A stretch of DNA of 38,085 nt, from IMG/VR virus record IMGVR_UViG_3300042987_000838, positions 1-38,085 of that record; one strand, 5' to 3'. Position 1 is the first letter of the stretch, and each line of letters begins with the position of its first letter. This document shows, one piece after another, positions 1 through 6,940 of this stretch. Made by a program: the position numbers and the translations under genes. The notes under the pieces were generated by a model. It was given only the letters and a program-made list of their open reading frames with translations. It searched no databases and was not told the origin of the DNA. Source of the stretch: a virus.

Positions 1-72
1 GCGTTTTAAGGCACTTGGACCCTCGAGGGTACTGGCTCGCGGTTTCATGCGGCTCAAATCCAAAGGAAAGGC
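1..72. other. Left window end, with 12-bp palindrome
   Basis: No complete gene is present. A perfect 12-bp palindrome, ACCCTCGAGGGT, lies at 19-30. On the minus strand an ATG at 48 opens a frame that is still open at base 1. If the molecule is circular, this frame continues into the right end of the window and stops at 38011, giving 40 residues. This is downstream of the last gene of the early unit. Confidence 0.4.
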
Positions 73-519
73 CTATTCCGAGCCCTCCGTGCGGTCCATC
101 GCAGCCCGCAAACCGTCCGCGGCGCTCATCCCGTCTTCGCGATGCTTCACGGTCTCGCGGTACTCGGACAGCAACGCAGCGATCTCCGGGAACGTGTATT
201 TGACCGCTCGAATGTCTTCCTGCCATTGCCAATGAGCGCATTGGCGGGTCACGCCGCGTTTCGCGACTTGCTCCTCGTAGCTGCGGAGGAGCGCGCCCGT
301 GTCGCCGGAACCGAAGCGCAGCACCATGACAAACGCTCGCTCGGATGTATCGGCTAGCGTTGCCAGTCGTCGGATGAACACCTTGGCCTCGCCTAACTTG
401 GTCTGCTCAATCTCAAGCAGCCGCTCGAAGATCTCGGACATGATCCGAGCTTCTTCTGACGCACCGTCGACCCGGCGGACCGGAGCAACGGGCGTCTGAG
501 CGAGCGTGTACGTCACCAC
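73..519 (-). CDS. Hypothetical protein, last gene of the early unit
   Basis: I do not recognise this 148-residue protein. It is charged and probably helical. The N-terminal 25 residues are Pro/Ala/Val-rich. The segment from about residue 27 (MSEIFERLLEIEQ) onward looks like a coiled or helical bundle, and a Trp/Gln-rich HWQWQED patch sits near the middle. The start is uncertain: tandem GTG codons at 519 and 516 lie just after the upstream stop with only a distant GGAG, while an in-frame ATG at residue 27 would give about 122 residues. The gene is the most distal of the DnaB-containing operon, so a role in replication or early takeover is possible but not shown. Confidence 0.65.
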   Translation of the reverse strand: MVTYTLAQTPVAPVRRVDGASEEARIMSEIFERLLEIEQTKLGEAKVFIRRLATLADTSERAFVMVLRFGSGDTGALLRSYEEQVAKRGVTRQCAHWQWQEDIRAVKYTFPEIAALLSEYRETVKHREDGMSAADGLRAAMDRTEGSE

Positions 520-522
520 GGC

Positions 523-777
523 TTACAGTCTCCGCAGCGGATCGTGGACGAGGACCATGTCGTCCTCGGAGAGCGAGACCGCGGACATTCCCTCGAGCGC
601 CAGCGTCCCCATCTGCTCCCTCGATTCGATCCCGTTGATGATCCGGCGAAGTCGCTTTTTGCGTTCGCTGATCTCCTGCACGAGCGCCTTCTGGCGCATT
701 TCCAAAGTCGCGATTGCGCGACTCGCCCTTGCTGCGAAGCGCAGAGCCTCTAGCTCGCGCTGGTCGTCATTTGCCAC
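523..777 (-). CDS. Hypothetical coiled-coil protein
   Basis: This is an 84-residue protein if translation starts at the GTG at 777. I chose that start because GGAGG lies five bases upstream of it; a longer frame from a TTG at 834 has no ribosome-binding site. The protein is rich in Arg, Glu, Leu and Ala, with a long predicted helix (residues about 10-55) containing an RKKRLRR patch, followed by a short acidic tail. It could be a small nucleic-acid-associated or oligomerising protein. No family is recognised. It sits between two other small unknowns downstream of the DnaB helicase gene. Confidence 0.7.
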   Translation of the reverse strand: MANDDQRELEALRFAARASRAIATLEMRQKALVQEISERKKRLRRIINGIESREQMGTLALEGMSAVSLSEDDMVLVHDPLRRL

Positions 778-852
778 GTTGTCCTCCGTTTCGCGTTCTT
801 GAGCTTTGCAGTCAGTCGTTGGTGCTTGGCCCAAGCGTGCGCGCTGATGTTT

Positions 853-1062
853 TTAGGTCTGCTCGCCACGGCGCGGACCCGTGACATCGCGGAAGCGCAG
901 GTCAACTATTTTCCGAACCGCTTCGCGTCCTTCGATGCGAGCAATCTCGGTTTCAAGTTCGTTGGTCACGGCCTCGAGGTCTTCGAGCGCGGAACGCACG
1001 CGGCGCTGAACGACAGCGCGGGCGCGGAACAGGTTGGCGAGGATTTCGTCGTTTGTTTTCAT
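853..1062 (-). CDS. Hypothetical 69-residue helical protein
   Basis: The start ATG at 1062 overlaps the stop of the DnaB gene in an ATGA junction, which fixes this start against a longer open frame reaching 1344. The protein is highly charged and almost entirely helix-forming, with many Arg/Glu pairs (RARAVVQRRVRSALEDLE) typical of a small coiled coil. It has no recognisable domain. Translational coupling to the helicase suggests co-expression with replication functions, which is inference only. The next 75 bases downstream (778-852) hold no gene I can support. Confidence 0.7.
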   Translation of the reverse strand: MKTNDEILANLFRARAVVQRRVRSALEDLEAVTNELETEIARIEGREAVRKIVDLRFRDVTGPRRGEQT

Positions 1063-2405
1063 TTCGTGGCTGGATGAAAGGTTGCGGTTGCCCGCGTGAA
1101 ATAAAAGCTCTGCGCTGCGGTGCCGTCGTCGCGGCCTTTGGCTTGGATGACGTTGGTGAAGAAACGCGGCCGGTCGGCCTCGAAGTCGGTGTCCCGCTGC
1201 TGCTGGCCCGTGATCGCGTCCTCGTTCGGACGGTGGAGCAGGATGACCTTGTCGGCGTCCTCCTCGACGCTGCCGCTGTCCTTGAGGTCGGTGACGTGTG
1301 GCTCGCGGTTGCCATCCTTCGCGCTCTCGCGATTCAACTGCCAAAGCATGACGACGAGGATGTCCAGCTCCCGCGCAAGGCGCTTAAGCGTCTTCGTGAC
1401 GAGCCCGCACGCGTTCACCTTCTCGCCGCCGCCCTTCGCCTCGTAAATCTCCTTCACGAGCCCGCCGTGATCGACGAAAAGGACGTCCAGTCCGCTGCTG
1501 GCGTGGAGCGCCCGCGCACGCGCCTCGATGCGAGCAAGCGACGAGTCGCGACTTGAAACCGTGATGTTGCGGCCGCGAAGTTCGACGAGCGCCTTGCGGA
1601 TGTCTGCCTGCGAGGCTGGGTGCTCGGTGTGAACGCGCCGAAGGCCGACGCCGGCGAGCGAAGCCGCGATTTGCAGCGGAACCTTGTGCGGCGCGACTTC
1701 GAGCGTGACGTAGTAGCAACGCCGCCCAGCGTTCGCGAGGTGCGTCAGGATCGGCCGAGCAAGCGAGGATTTGCCCGAGGACGAACGGCCCGCGATGACG
1801 ACCAACTGTCCGCGCTCCATCTCGCCGAAGCGTTGATTGAGGACCGGCCAAGGGAACGGCATGAGCTCCTTCCGCTCGGCGCCGGCGATCTTCTGCTCGA
1901 GTTCCGTTTGCGCCTGCTGGACGAGCTCGTCCCAGTTCGCCTCGGCGTCGGAGTCCGATCCGGCCGCGATGTTAAGCAACTCACGCGCACCGTTGCCGAT
2001 GACCTCGGAGATCGGATCGGTCGCCTCGGCCTCCTGCTGGACGCGCTCGGCTAAATTCTGCGCGATGCGGATCGCGTCACGCGCCACGGCGATGCGCTGG
2101 ACCCGCTCGAGGTAATACTTCGCGTTGAGCGCGATCGGGATTCCGGTCGTGAGCCCGACGATGTAAAGATGCCCGCCGGCGGAGTCGAACCGCTGCCGGG
2201 CGATGAGTTCGGCGTAAAGCACGTCCTCGGTTAGCGCCATGCCCGCGGCCATCATTTCGCGCAGCGTGTCGAAGATGACTTGATGCCGCGTATCGTGAAA
2301 GGCGCGACGACTCAAGTTCGCGCCGAGCATCGCTTGCAGCGTGCGGCCATCGTCGACGAGCGCCGCGGCGAGGAGCAGCCGTTCGTGGTCAAGGTTGGCG
2401 ATCAT
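1059..2405 (-). CDS. DnaB-like replicative DNA helicase
   Basis: This 448-residue protein has the full DnaB plan. An N-terminal helical domain (about 1-110, including AQ/ALLLAAALVDDG-type packing) is joined by a linker to a RecA-fold helicase domain. Walker A is GRSSSGKSS at 206-214. Walker B is LDVLFVDHGG at 306-315. The H3/H4 region begins VVMLWQLNRE at 351 and ends in SVEEDADKVILLHR, the usual DnaB signature. DnaB hexamers unwind the fork 5'-3' on the lagging-strand template. No primase domain is present, and none is seen elsewhere, so host DnaG is presumably recruited. The gene overlaps the upstream initiator gene by ATGA. Confidence 0.95.
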   Translation of the reverse strand: MIANLDHERLLLAAALVDDGRTLQAMLGANLSRRAFHDTRHQVIFDTLREMMAAGMALTEDVLYAELIARQRFDSAGGHLYIVGLTTGIPIALNAKYYLERVQRIAVARDAIRIAQNLAERVQQEAEATDPISEVIGNGARELLNIAAGSDSDAEANWDELVQQAQTELEQKIAGAERKELMPFPWPVLNQRFGEMERGQLVVIAGRSSSGKSSLARPILTHLANAGRRCYYVTLEVAPHKVPLQIAASLAGVGLRRVHTEHPASQADIRKALVELRGRNITVSSRDSSLARIEARARALHASSGLDVLFVDHGGLVKEIYEAKGGGEKVNACGLVTKTLKRLARELDILVVMLWQLNRESAKDGNREPHVTDLKDSGSVEEDADKVILLHRPNEDAITGQQQRDTDFEADRPRFFTNVIQAKGRDDGTAAQSFYFTRATATFHPATK

Positions 2406-3091
2406 AGGTACGCCTTGACGACGGTTCCAGTTGCCTCAATCGGCCGCTCGCAACGCAGCAGCCAATTCACGAACCGTCGGCGGCTTGGAAGTTTGCGGTG
2501 GGCTTCGCACCACGACTTCATTCGCGCAAACTCGCGTTCAACGTCGATGCCGGCATACGCCTTGTCGGTTTTGATGATTGCGAGCCAAGCTGCATCCGCA
2601 TCCGGCGCGGACTCATCCGCGCAGCCCTGTTCCTTTCCTATTCCTATTCCTTTCCTTTCCTTTCCCTTCCTTTCCGTTTGGTCTCCGCTTTGGTTCTGCT
2701 TTGGTTCTGGTTTGGTTGTGCTTTGGTTGTGCTTCGCTCCGTTGGCGCGGACGGCTTTCAGTTTTGCTTCGCTCCTGCTTAAACCTCCGAGGCGACCTGC
2801 TTCGCGCTTTGCTTTCACTTCGCTTTCCTTGTCAACAGGATAAGCCCATATCTCAAGCGTGTCTCCGTCCCATTTCCAGAGCGCAGATTCGATCGACACT
2901 TCGGCTTGCGTGACGCGGGCGAGTTGCTGCCACTTTCGGTCCGCCCAGCCTTTGCAATCGGCAATGCGTCCACCGTTTTCCTGTCCGACGCAGTAACGAA
3001 GCAAGCAAAGCCACGTTGCGCGTGCTGTTGGTTCTGATCCCACGAACTCCTCCGAGTCGAGAGTCGTGGTTTCGATGTTAAGCCAGTTCAT
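2402..3091 (-). CDS. Phage replication initiator / helicase-loader protein
   Basis: A 229-residue protein directly upstream of and coupled to DnaB. Residues 1-85 look like a winged-helix DNA-binding domain (with a CVGQENGGRIADC stretch). Residues 96-155 are a low-complexity basic linker rich in K, N, Q, E and G, and the last 60 residues form a second helical domain resembling DnaD/DnaT-type loaders. The position next to DnaB and the two-domain-plus-linker plan match lambda O / DnaD-like initiators. The linker DNA carries four 11-bp tandem repeats and a polypurine tract (see repeats). The start ATG at 3091 lacks a good Shine-Dalgarno and is preceded by a strongly structured leader. The exact family is not certain. 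Confidence 0.75.
   Translation of the reverse strand: MNWLNIETTTLDSEEFVGSEPTARATWLCLLRYCVGQENGGRIADCKGWADRKWQQLARVTQAEVSIESALWKWDGDTLEIWAYPVDKESEVKAKREAGRLGGLSRSEAKLKAVRANGAKHNQSTTKPEPKQNQSGDQTERKGKERKGIGIGKEQGCADESAPDADAAWLAIIKTDKAYAGIDVEREFARMKSWCEAHRKLPSRRRFVNWLLRCERPIEATGTVVKAYL
2630..2675. repeat. Polypurine/polypyrimidine tract in initiator gene
   Basis: The plus strand is 46 bases of C and T, broken only by A at 2640 and 2646, so the minus (coding) strand is nearly all purine. It encodes a Lys/Glu/Gly-rich linker. It lies immediately beside the 11-bp iterons. Asymmetric tracts of this type flank the iterons in oriLambda, where they help unwinding. It may serve the same role here. Confidence 0.85.
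2687..2730. repeat. Four 11-bp tandem iterons, candidate replication origin
   Basis: On the plus strand four units follow each other without gaps: GCTTTGGTTCT (2687-2697), the same again (2698-2708), GGTTTGGTTGT (2709-2719) and GCTTTGGTTGT (2720-2730). Partial copies flank them. Because 11 is not a multiple of 3, the repeat cannot be kept for the sake of the protein sequence. It repeats as DNA, one copy per helical turn. Position inside the initiator gene linker is the arrangement of oriLambda. Function as an origin is inferred. Confidence 0.7.
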
Positions 3092-3231
3092 GTTCGTAAA
3101 GTAAGACCCCGGCCCGCCTGCGGTGAGACTTGCCCCGAGACAACGACGAACTCGGTGCAGGCGCAGACGGCCGGGGAAATTGATTGATGACTGACATGAT
3201 CGACGAGTCTCACCTCGCCTCCTGTCGCTGA
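3092..3231 (-). promoter_or_regulatory. Structured leader, pseudoknot-type RNA candidate
   Basis: The leader of the initiator gene holds perfect inverted repeats: 3107-3114 with 3169-3176 (8 bp, CCCCGGCC), extended by 3115-3121 with 3157-3163 (7 bp), an inner hairpin 3135-3139 with 3151-3155 (5 bp), and 3122-3130 with 3206-3214 (9 bp, GGTGAGACT). The last pair joins the loop of the first stem to upstream sequence, which is pseudoknot geometry. The outer stem ends 15 bases before the start codon, and no U-run follows it, so translational control is more likely than termination. A 39-codon frame (3197-3078) overlaps it and is an alternative explanation. Confidence 0.6.
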
Positions 3232-3732
3232 CTAAACTTCAGGCGGTTCCTCGCGCAAGTCGTTTCTCGCGACGTCGAGCGGATCGCCGTGCGTAGCAAT
3301 TGAAACCCAGACGCCCGGCCGCTGACCCTCGACGACGTAGCCCTTGCAGGCGATGATCGTCGTGACCTGCGAATCGTCGCGCCAGACGCGGCCGTCCTTG
3401 GTGATGACGTCGAGGACGAGCTTCGTGAGGTTGTCTATATCCGGCTTTCCGGTCGGCTCCTTTGGTGCTTTCTCCTTGAGCCCGTGCTTGCCGAAATGCG
3501 CCTTCGGTCGAGGCATGAAGAAGGTCATCGTCACGCGTACTGGCCCGAGCGTCGGCTCTGCGCCGATCTCGTCGAGCTTTTGCTTCAGCGCAAAGTAGAC
3601 CTGCTCCTTCCATTCGTCAGCCGTTCCGGGATTGTACATCCTCGCCGAGTATTTGTTGCCGAAGCGTTGAGCGAACGCCCGCGCCCTCGGTTGGCCTTTC
3701 GGTAGGCCGTAGACTTGAAAGCTGATCGTCAT
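3232..3732 (-). CDS. rusA: RusA-family Holliday junction resolvase
   Basis: A 166-residue protein of the RusA fold, a dimeric endonuclease that cuts Holliday junctions and other branched DNA. The signature KPDIDNLTKLVLDVI is at about 97-110, followed by VWRDDSQV at 117-123. These supply the conserved metal-binding acidic residues (D98, D100, D119/D120) and Lys104. The N-terminal GLPKGQPRAR strand is also family-typical. The length is slightly above the 120-residue E. coli protein because of a loop near 75-95. The gene follows the mini-HTH gene in an ATGA overlap. It likely clears recombination or replication junctions before packaging, alongside the RecT-like/exonuclease pair. Confidence 0.92.
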   Translation of the reverse strand: MTISFQVYGLPKGQPRARAFAQRFGNKYSARMYNPGTADEWKEQVYFALKQKLDEIGAEPTLGPVRVTMTFFMPRPKAHFGKHGLKEKAPKEPTGKPDIDNLTKLVLDVITKDGRVWRDDSQVTTIIACKGYVVEGQRPGVWVSIATHGDPLDVARNDLREEPPEV

Positions 3733-3953
3733 AGTCCGACCGTGGCTGATTGTTTCGAGGCGCGATACTTCGCGAGGAGAGCAAGCTCCTCGGCGTTCAG
3801 ATAAACGCGGCGGTATCCCATCGCGTCGAGGTGTCGGTAGATCGTTCCGGACTGGAAGCCCATCGCCGCGCCGATCGAGGTCGGCTTGACGTAGCCTTGG
3901 AGCATCTTGTCGATCAGCTCGATCTGGTGCGGCGTTACGCGTGGACGTTTCAT
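3729..3953 (-). CDS. Small helix-turn-helix protein
   Basis: A 74-residue protein consisting of one HTH (residues about 18-50: SIGAAMGFQSGTIYRHLDAMG) and a short C-terminal helix containing EELALLAKYR. This suggests a minimal DNA-binding regulator. Its plan closely matches the 63-residue protein at 7350-7541, which has the same G-x-x-P start of the HTH, a G(Y/F)-x-x-(V/I)Y turn and the same E-x-x-LL-x-K-x-R tail, so the two are probable paralogues. It is coupled by ATGA overlaps to both neighbours. Its target is unknown; the AACCG dyads near terS are one candidate. Confidence 0.75.
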   Translation of the reverse strand: MKRPRVTPHQIELIDKMLQGYVKPTSIGAAMGFQSGTIYRHLDAMGYRRVYLNAEELALLAKYRASKQSATVGL

Positions 3954-4123
3954 CGGATGCGGACGGGCGCTGATCGGAGGGTTTCGCGCTCGATGCGGTT
4001 CGCGAGGAAATGTCGGAAGCCGCGGTCGATGTCCTTGTAGAGATGGGCGAAGGGAACCTCGCCTCCGGCTTTCTTTTTGCGACGCGGCTTGTGCGTGAGT
4101 TTTGAGTAAATGGTTTTCGTCAT
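3950..4123 (-). CDS. Small basic hypothetical protein
   Basis: A 57-residue protein starting at the ATG at 4123, chosen because it overlaps the upstream stop in an ATGA junction. It is strongly basic, with a RRKKKAGG cluster near the N terminus and several Arg residues at the C terminus. This charge suits a small nucleic-acid-binding protein. A central segment VPFAHLYKDIDRGFRHFL may form a helix. No family is recognised. Confidence 0.65.
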   Translation of the reverse strand: MTKTIYSKLTHKPRRKKKAGGEVPFAHLYKDIDRGFRHFLANRIERETLRSAPVRIR

Positions 4124-4314
4124 GATTTGATGTTCAGGAATGTTTTCGTCTCTTCGCGGAGGTCTTCTGCGTCGCGGAACGTCCGCGGCCTGCACCAGCA
4201 GCGCAGCAGCCGCTCGCATTTCTCAACGTGCTCCTCGAGTTCGGCGCGCTCGGTTTCGAGTTCGCGCAGGCGCTCCATGAGCGAGCGGAGCCACTCGGTT
4301 TTAAAATCGTTCAC
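4120..4314 (-). CDS. Small coiled-coil hypothetical protein
   Basis: A 64-residue protein starting at the GTG at 4314, which overlaps the upstream stop as GTGA. A longer open frame to 4515 would run deep into the neighbour and is not favoured. Residues 8-40 form a clear heptad-like helix (LRSLMERLRELETERAELEE) followed by a Cys-containing segment CERLLRCWC. No function is assigned. It is one link in a chain of five small genes coupled by 4-nt overlaps. Confidence 0.65.
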   Translation of the reverse strand: MNDFKTEWLRSLMERLRELETERAELEEHVEKCERLLRCWCRPRTFRDAEDLREETKTFLNIKS

Positions 4315-4640
4315 GGCTGCGCCTCCTTTCGTGCTGGGTCGTTCTCCGGCCAATACCCGACGACCATGCGCCCGTATTCCGCGACGATGCGGAACCGGCC
4401 GGCCTCGGCGAGACGCCGGAGGGCGATGGAATCGGTGGTCAGTGCACCGGAGTCGGTGACGAGCGTGCCGGCGACTTGGCCTTTGTAATCGCGGAGCGCG
4501 GTGCCGGTGTAACAATGCTGGCGGGCCAGATCCTCGACCGTATCAAGCAGCGCGGCGTTCTCGCGCTCCAGCTTTTTCACCTCTTCAACGACCCAAGGAG
4601 CAGCTTCGCAATTCGGTCTAATTCTGTCCGATAGGCTCAC
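4311..4640 (-). CDS. Hypothetical protein
   Basis: A 109-residue protein with a GTG start at 4640 in a GTGA overlap. The N-terminal third contains a short helix, VVEEVKKLERENAALLDTVEDLA, of coiled-coil character. The remainder is mixed, with a C-terminal FRIVAEYGRMVVGYW segment that looks like beta strands. I do not recognise the family. It lies between the recombination nuclease gene and the RusA block. Confidence 0.65.
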   Translation of the reverse strand: MSLSDRIRPNCEAAPWVVEEVKKLERENAALLDTVEDLARQHCYTGTALRDYKGQVAGTLVTDSGALTTDSIALRRLAEAGRFRIVAEYGRMVVGYWPENDPARKEAQP

Positions 4641-4873
4641 GGCTTCTCCTTCCTCGCGGCGTCGATGGCAGCGCGTGAAATAAACTCTGGACCCATCAAC
4701 CAGTCTTTGCCCTCCCAGAGTTTATGAGACTGCTCCAACCAATCCAGCCGCTCCTTGTCCTCCCGCAGCGCGATGTTCTCGCGCTCCAGTTCGCGAGCAA
4801 ACTCGCTCGGCACGACATACGTCGAGCACGCGCAACGGATCGCGGCTGCATCTGTTCTCGGTGTATCGCTCAC
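4637..4873 (-). CDS. SDTPRTDAA-type phage hypothetical protein
   Basis: A 78-residue protein starting at the GTG at 4873, which overlaps the nuclease stop as GTGA; a longer frame to 4960 has no such support. It begins with SDTPRTDAA and continues to VPSEFARELERENIALRED. I recognise this pattern from many short proteins in phages and prophages of Gram-negative bacteria, where it is usually left without a function. The middle is a coiled coil (EFARELERENIALREDKERL). Function is unknown. Confidence 0.7.
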   Translation of the reverse strand: MSDTPRTDAAAIRCACSTYVVPSEFARELERENIALREDKERLDWLEQSHKLWEGKDWLMGPEFISRAAIDAARKEKP

Positions 4874-5706
4874 GACGCACCGCCTTTCCCGTACCAGCTC
4901 GGCACGCCGATTTCGCGGAGCGTCGGCTCGATATTCGGCCATTCGTTCGAGTCCATGCACCGCTTAAGCCGGCGCAAATCGTCGAGGGTCTCGTCCTGAC
5001 CGAGCCCCGCGGCCGCGTCGCTGATCCGGTAGACCGCAACGCCGAAGGGTTCGCACTTCTCGACGGCGACGAAGAAGAAGTCGAAGACCGGCCGGCCGAG
5101 GATCTCGCTGACGAGCGGGAGGTAGAAGCCCGCCTGCCGGTGGTAGCCGTACTTGAAAACGGCCTTGTCGAACGAGCCGAAGTCCTCGCCGTTCAGCGAC
5201 TCCACGGTTTTCAGGTCCGCGATGTAAGGCCGACCCTGCGAGAGCGAGCAGCCTTCCGCGTTGAACCAATCGGTCCGGCATTGGAGCGGGAGCGATCCCT
5301 GCGTGCGCCAGCTCAACTCCGCGGCACCATTGCCGAAAAGCTCGGACGCGAGCGGATGCTGGCGGACGGCGTCGGTCATCGCGATGATCTGCGCGGCCTC
5401 GTCGGTGTCGATCACGATCTTGCCAGCGTTCGCGAGCTCGAAGGCGTTCCACTTCTCCTTTCCCTCCTTTGTGCGCCTATCGATGCCCTCCGGCTTGATC
5501 GCGTAGCGTGCCGGCATCTCGCCCGGTTCGAGCACCGAGCAATGGACCGCGGAGCCCAATCGAAACGCAGCGCCCGGTTCCTCGGGCGTGATCTCGCGGG
5601 TGATGTACCGCTTGTAGTAGAGCGCCGGCCGGCGGCGGAACGTCTCGAGCTTCGAGTGCGAGATCGCGGCGTTGCCGTGATACTCGGCGTTCGTCTCGCG
5701 GATCAT
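4870..5706 (-). CDS. PD-(D/E)XK exonuclease, RecE/exonuclease VIII-like
   Basis: A 278-residue nuclease of the phage RecE-like (DUF3799) group. Motifs are visible in order: GSAVHCSVLEP at 51-61, E130 (AELSW), D146 (CRTDW), D164-L-K166 (IADLKT) and the QAGFY helix motif at 191-195. Together these form the PD-(D/E)XK core. Such enzymes resect double-stranded DNA ends 5'-3' to give 3' tails for a partner annealing protein. That partner, a RecT-like protein, is two genes upstream at 6231-6872. The length is that of a single nuclease domain, much shorter than E. coli RecE. It is coupled by 4-nt overlaps on both sides. Confidence 0.88.
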   Translation of the reverse strand: MIRETNAEYHGNAAISHSKLETFRRRPALYYKRYITREITPEEPGAAFRLGSAVHCSVLEPGEMPARYAIKPEGIDRRTKEGKEKWNAFELANAGKIVIDTDEAAQIIAMTDAVRQHPLASELFGNGAAELSWRTQGSLPLQCRTDWFNAEGCSLSQGRPYIADLKTVESLNGEDFGSFDKAVFKYGYHRQAGFYLPLVSEILGRPVFDFFFVAVEKCEPFGVAVYRISDAAAGLGQDETLDDLRRLKRCMDSNEWPNIEPTLREIGVPSWYGKGGAS

Positions 5707-5933
5707 GTCGCACCTCCGTCCGCCTTGCAGTCGAGGTCGTGGAGCCCGAGCGCGATCTCCGAGAGCTTGAGCTCGGCTTCGGTCACGGTGCGGTACGCCT
5801 CCCAGTAGGCGCCCGCGTTGATCTCGTTCGAGGCTTTCGTGACTCCGTCGATGACGTCGAGGAGCGCACCGATGAGTTGCGCCCGCGCCATGATCTCGCC
5901 GTTGGTCGGCTTTTGTTGTCGTTGTGCGACCAT
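5703..5933 (-). CDS. Hypothetical protein between exonuclease and annealing genes
   Basis: A 76-residue protein, helical and mildly acidic toward the C terminus, with no recognised domain. The N terminus (VAQRQQKPTNGEIM) is followed by a hydrophobic helix, LIGALLDVIDGVTKASNEI. A second helix covers YRTVTEAELKLSEIALGLH. The start at 5933 lies one base after the previous stop; a downstream Met at residue 15 is a possible alternative. It is coupled by ATGA to the exonuclease, so it may be an accessory factor of the recombination cassette (inference). Confidence 0.65.
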   Translation of the reverse strand: MVAQRQQKPTNGEIMARAQLIGALLDVIDGVTKASNEINAGAYWEAYRTVTEAELKLSEIALGLHDLDCKADGGAT

Positions 5934-5934
5934 G

Positions 5935-6225
5935 TCAGGAGCCCTCCGGGAGTGAGAGCTTGGTCTGGAGCGGATCGACGACGGCTTCGCTCTCGTCCTT
6001 GAAGCGAGCGGACCAGCCGAGTTTCACGATGACGGTCGGAGCCTCGGCGAGCGCGTCGAACTCGACGGCGACCGTAACCTTCGCACGCGGCTCGGTCTTG
6101 TCCTCGTCGTCGATGAACGACTCGGTCGCGGCCTTGCAGATTGACGGGAAGTGGGTCTCGAAGAGACCGCGGAACTGTTCGGTTGCGGATGCGATGATCG
6201 CCTCGCGGATTTCGTTTTTGCTCAT
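5935..6225 (-). CDS. Hypothetical protein of the recombination cassette
   Basis: A 96-residue acidic protein. Residues 1-45 are helical (SKNEIREAIIASATEQFRGLF). The rest is a probable beta domain (RAKVTVAVEFDALAEAPTVIVKLGW) ending in a Lys/Leu/Ser tail. No function is recognised. It lies five bases downstream of the RecT-like gene and upstream of the exonuclease, so it is part of the same transcript and possibly the same pathway. Confidence 0.7.
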   Translation of the reverse strand: MSKNEIREAIIASATEQFRGLFETHFPSICKAATESFIDDEDKTEPRAKVTVAVEFDALAEAPTVIVKLGWSARFKDESEAVVDPLQTKLSLPEGS

Positions 6226-6230
6226 GGTGG

Positions 6231-6872
6231 TCAGAGTTGGGAGGTGAGACCGGCCGCGACCTTGTCGGCCGGCGTGACGTTGATCGGTTCAAGTGGCGTG
6301 TCGCGGACTTCTTCCATGGTACGGAGACCCTTGAGCACATCACCGAAGACATCGCGCAGCAGGAATCCGCGAGCGCGGAACTTGAGCATCCGCGCCGGAT
6401 AGTCGGTCCACGGTCCGGCCTTGCCCCAGAGCTTCGCGGTCTTCGCGTCGGCGGTCGTGAAGGTCTCGGTCTGCGGATCGAAGCCGCGGCGCTTCGCCGT
6501 GATCTTGTAGCCGAACGAATCCTTGCCGCGTTCTCCGACCTCCTCTTCGGAGTAGGACTCAAGCTGGCCGCTCGAGCGCACGAGTGCGAGCGCCGTGTCT
6601 CCGAAGAGACTCGGCCGGCCGTTGACCACGGCGATGTTCGAGAGCGCAGCCATCGGCGTCAGCCCGAGCTCGGCGCCCCATTGCAGCGCGACGAGGACTG
6701 ACTCCGGCTTCTCCATGCCGCGAGGCGCGAAGCCCGAGGAGACTATTGCCTTCGCAAATCGGAAGGCATCCTCGAGTGATGTCAGTTGCACGCCGGAAGC
6801 TCCGAAGGAGATCGGCGAGGAGACGGTCGGCTTCGCGACCGCGAGTTCGGTTTTGTCGGTTTCGGTATTCAT
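6231..6872 (-). CDS. recT-like: RecT-like single-strand annealing recombinase
   Basis: A 213-residue protein with the layout of phage RecT/Bet-type annealing proteins. It has an N-terminal segment with LEDAFRFAKAIVSSGFAP, the conserved ALQWGAELGLTPMAALSNIAV region (about 66-86), VNGRPSLFGDTALALV (about 87-102), and a C-terminal ARMLKFRARGFLLRD helix. These proteins anneal complementary single strands during phage recombination and repair. Context supports this: a PD-(D/E)XK exonuclease lies two genes downstream and a protein with an SSB-like tail just upstream. The leader (6873-6900) lacks a Shine-Dalgarno and carries AACAACGAATAAC before ATG. The family is RecT-like rather than a certain RecT orthologue. 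Confidence 0.82.
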   Translation of the reverse strand: MNTETDKTELAVAKPTVSSPISFGASGVQLTSLEDAFRFAKAIVSSGFAPRGMEKPESVLVALQWGAELGLTPMAALSNIAVVNGRPSLFGDTALALVRSSGQLESYSEEEVGERGKDSFGYKITAKRRGFDPQTETFTTADAKTAKLWGKAGPWTDYPARMLKFRARGFLLRDVFGDVLKGLRTMEEVRDTPLEPINVTPADKVAAGLTSQL

Positions 6873-6940
6873 GTTATTCGTTGTTCCTGTTGTTGTTTTG
6901 ATGCCGGTCGGTTGCTGGGGAGCGGCCGGCCGGCGTTAAA

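Noticed and set aside
1-72. tRNA-like GGCTCAAATCC at the left end
   Set aside because: The T-loop-like piece has no pairing T-stem, no anticodon or D arm and no acceptor partner on either side of the joint.
905-930. CCGAACCGCTTCG resembling the module inside the gene at 853-1062
   Set aside because: It lies inside coding sequence on the opposite strand, without the TTGA box or leader, so chance similarity is more likely.
3078-3197. 39-codon frame overlapping the structured leader as a firm gene
   Set aside because: No good Shine-Dalgarno, no recognisable product and complete overlap with perfect inverted repeats. Kept only as an alternative to the RNA structure.
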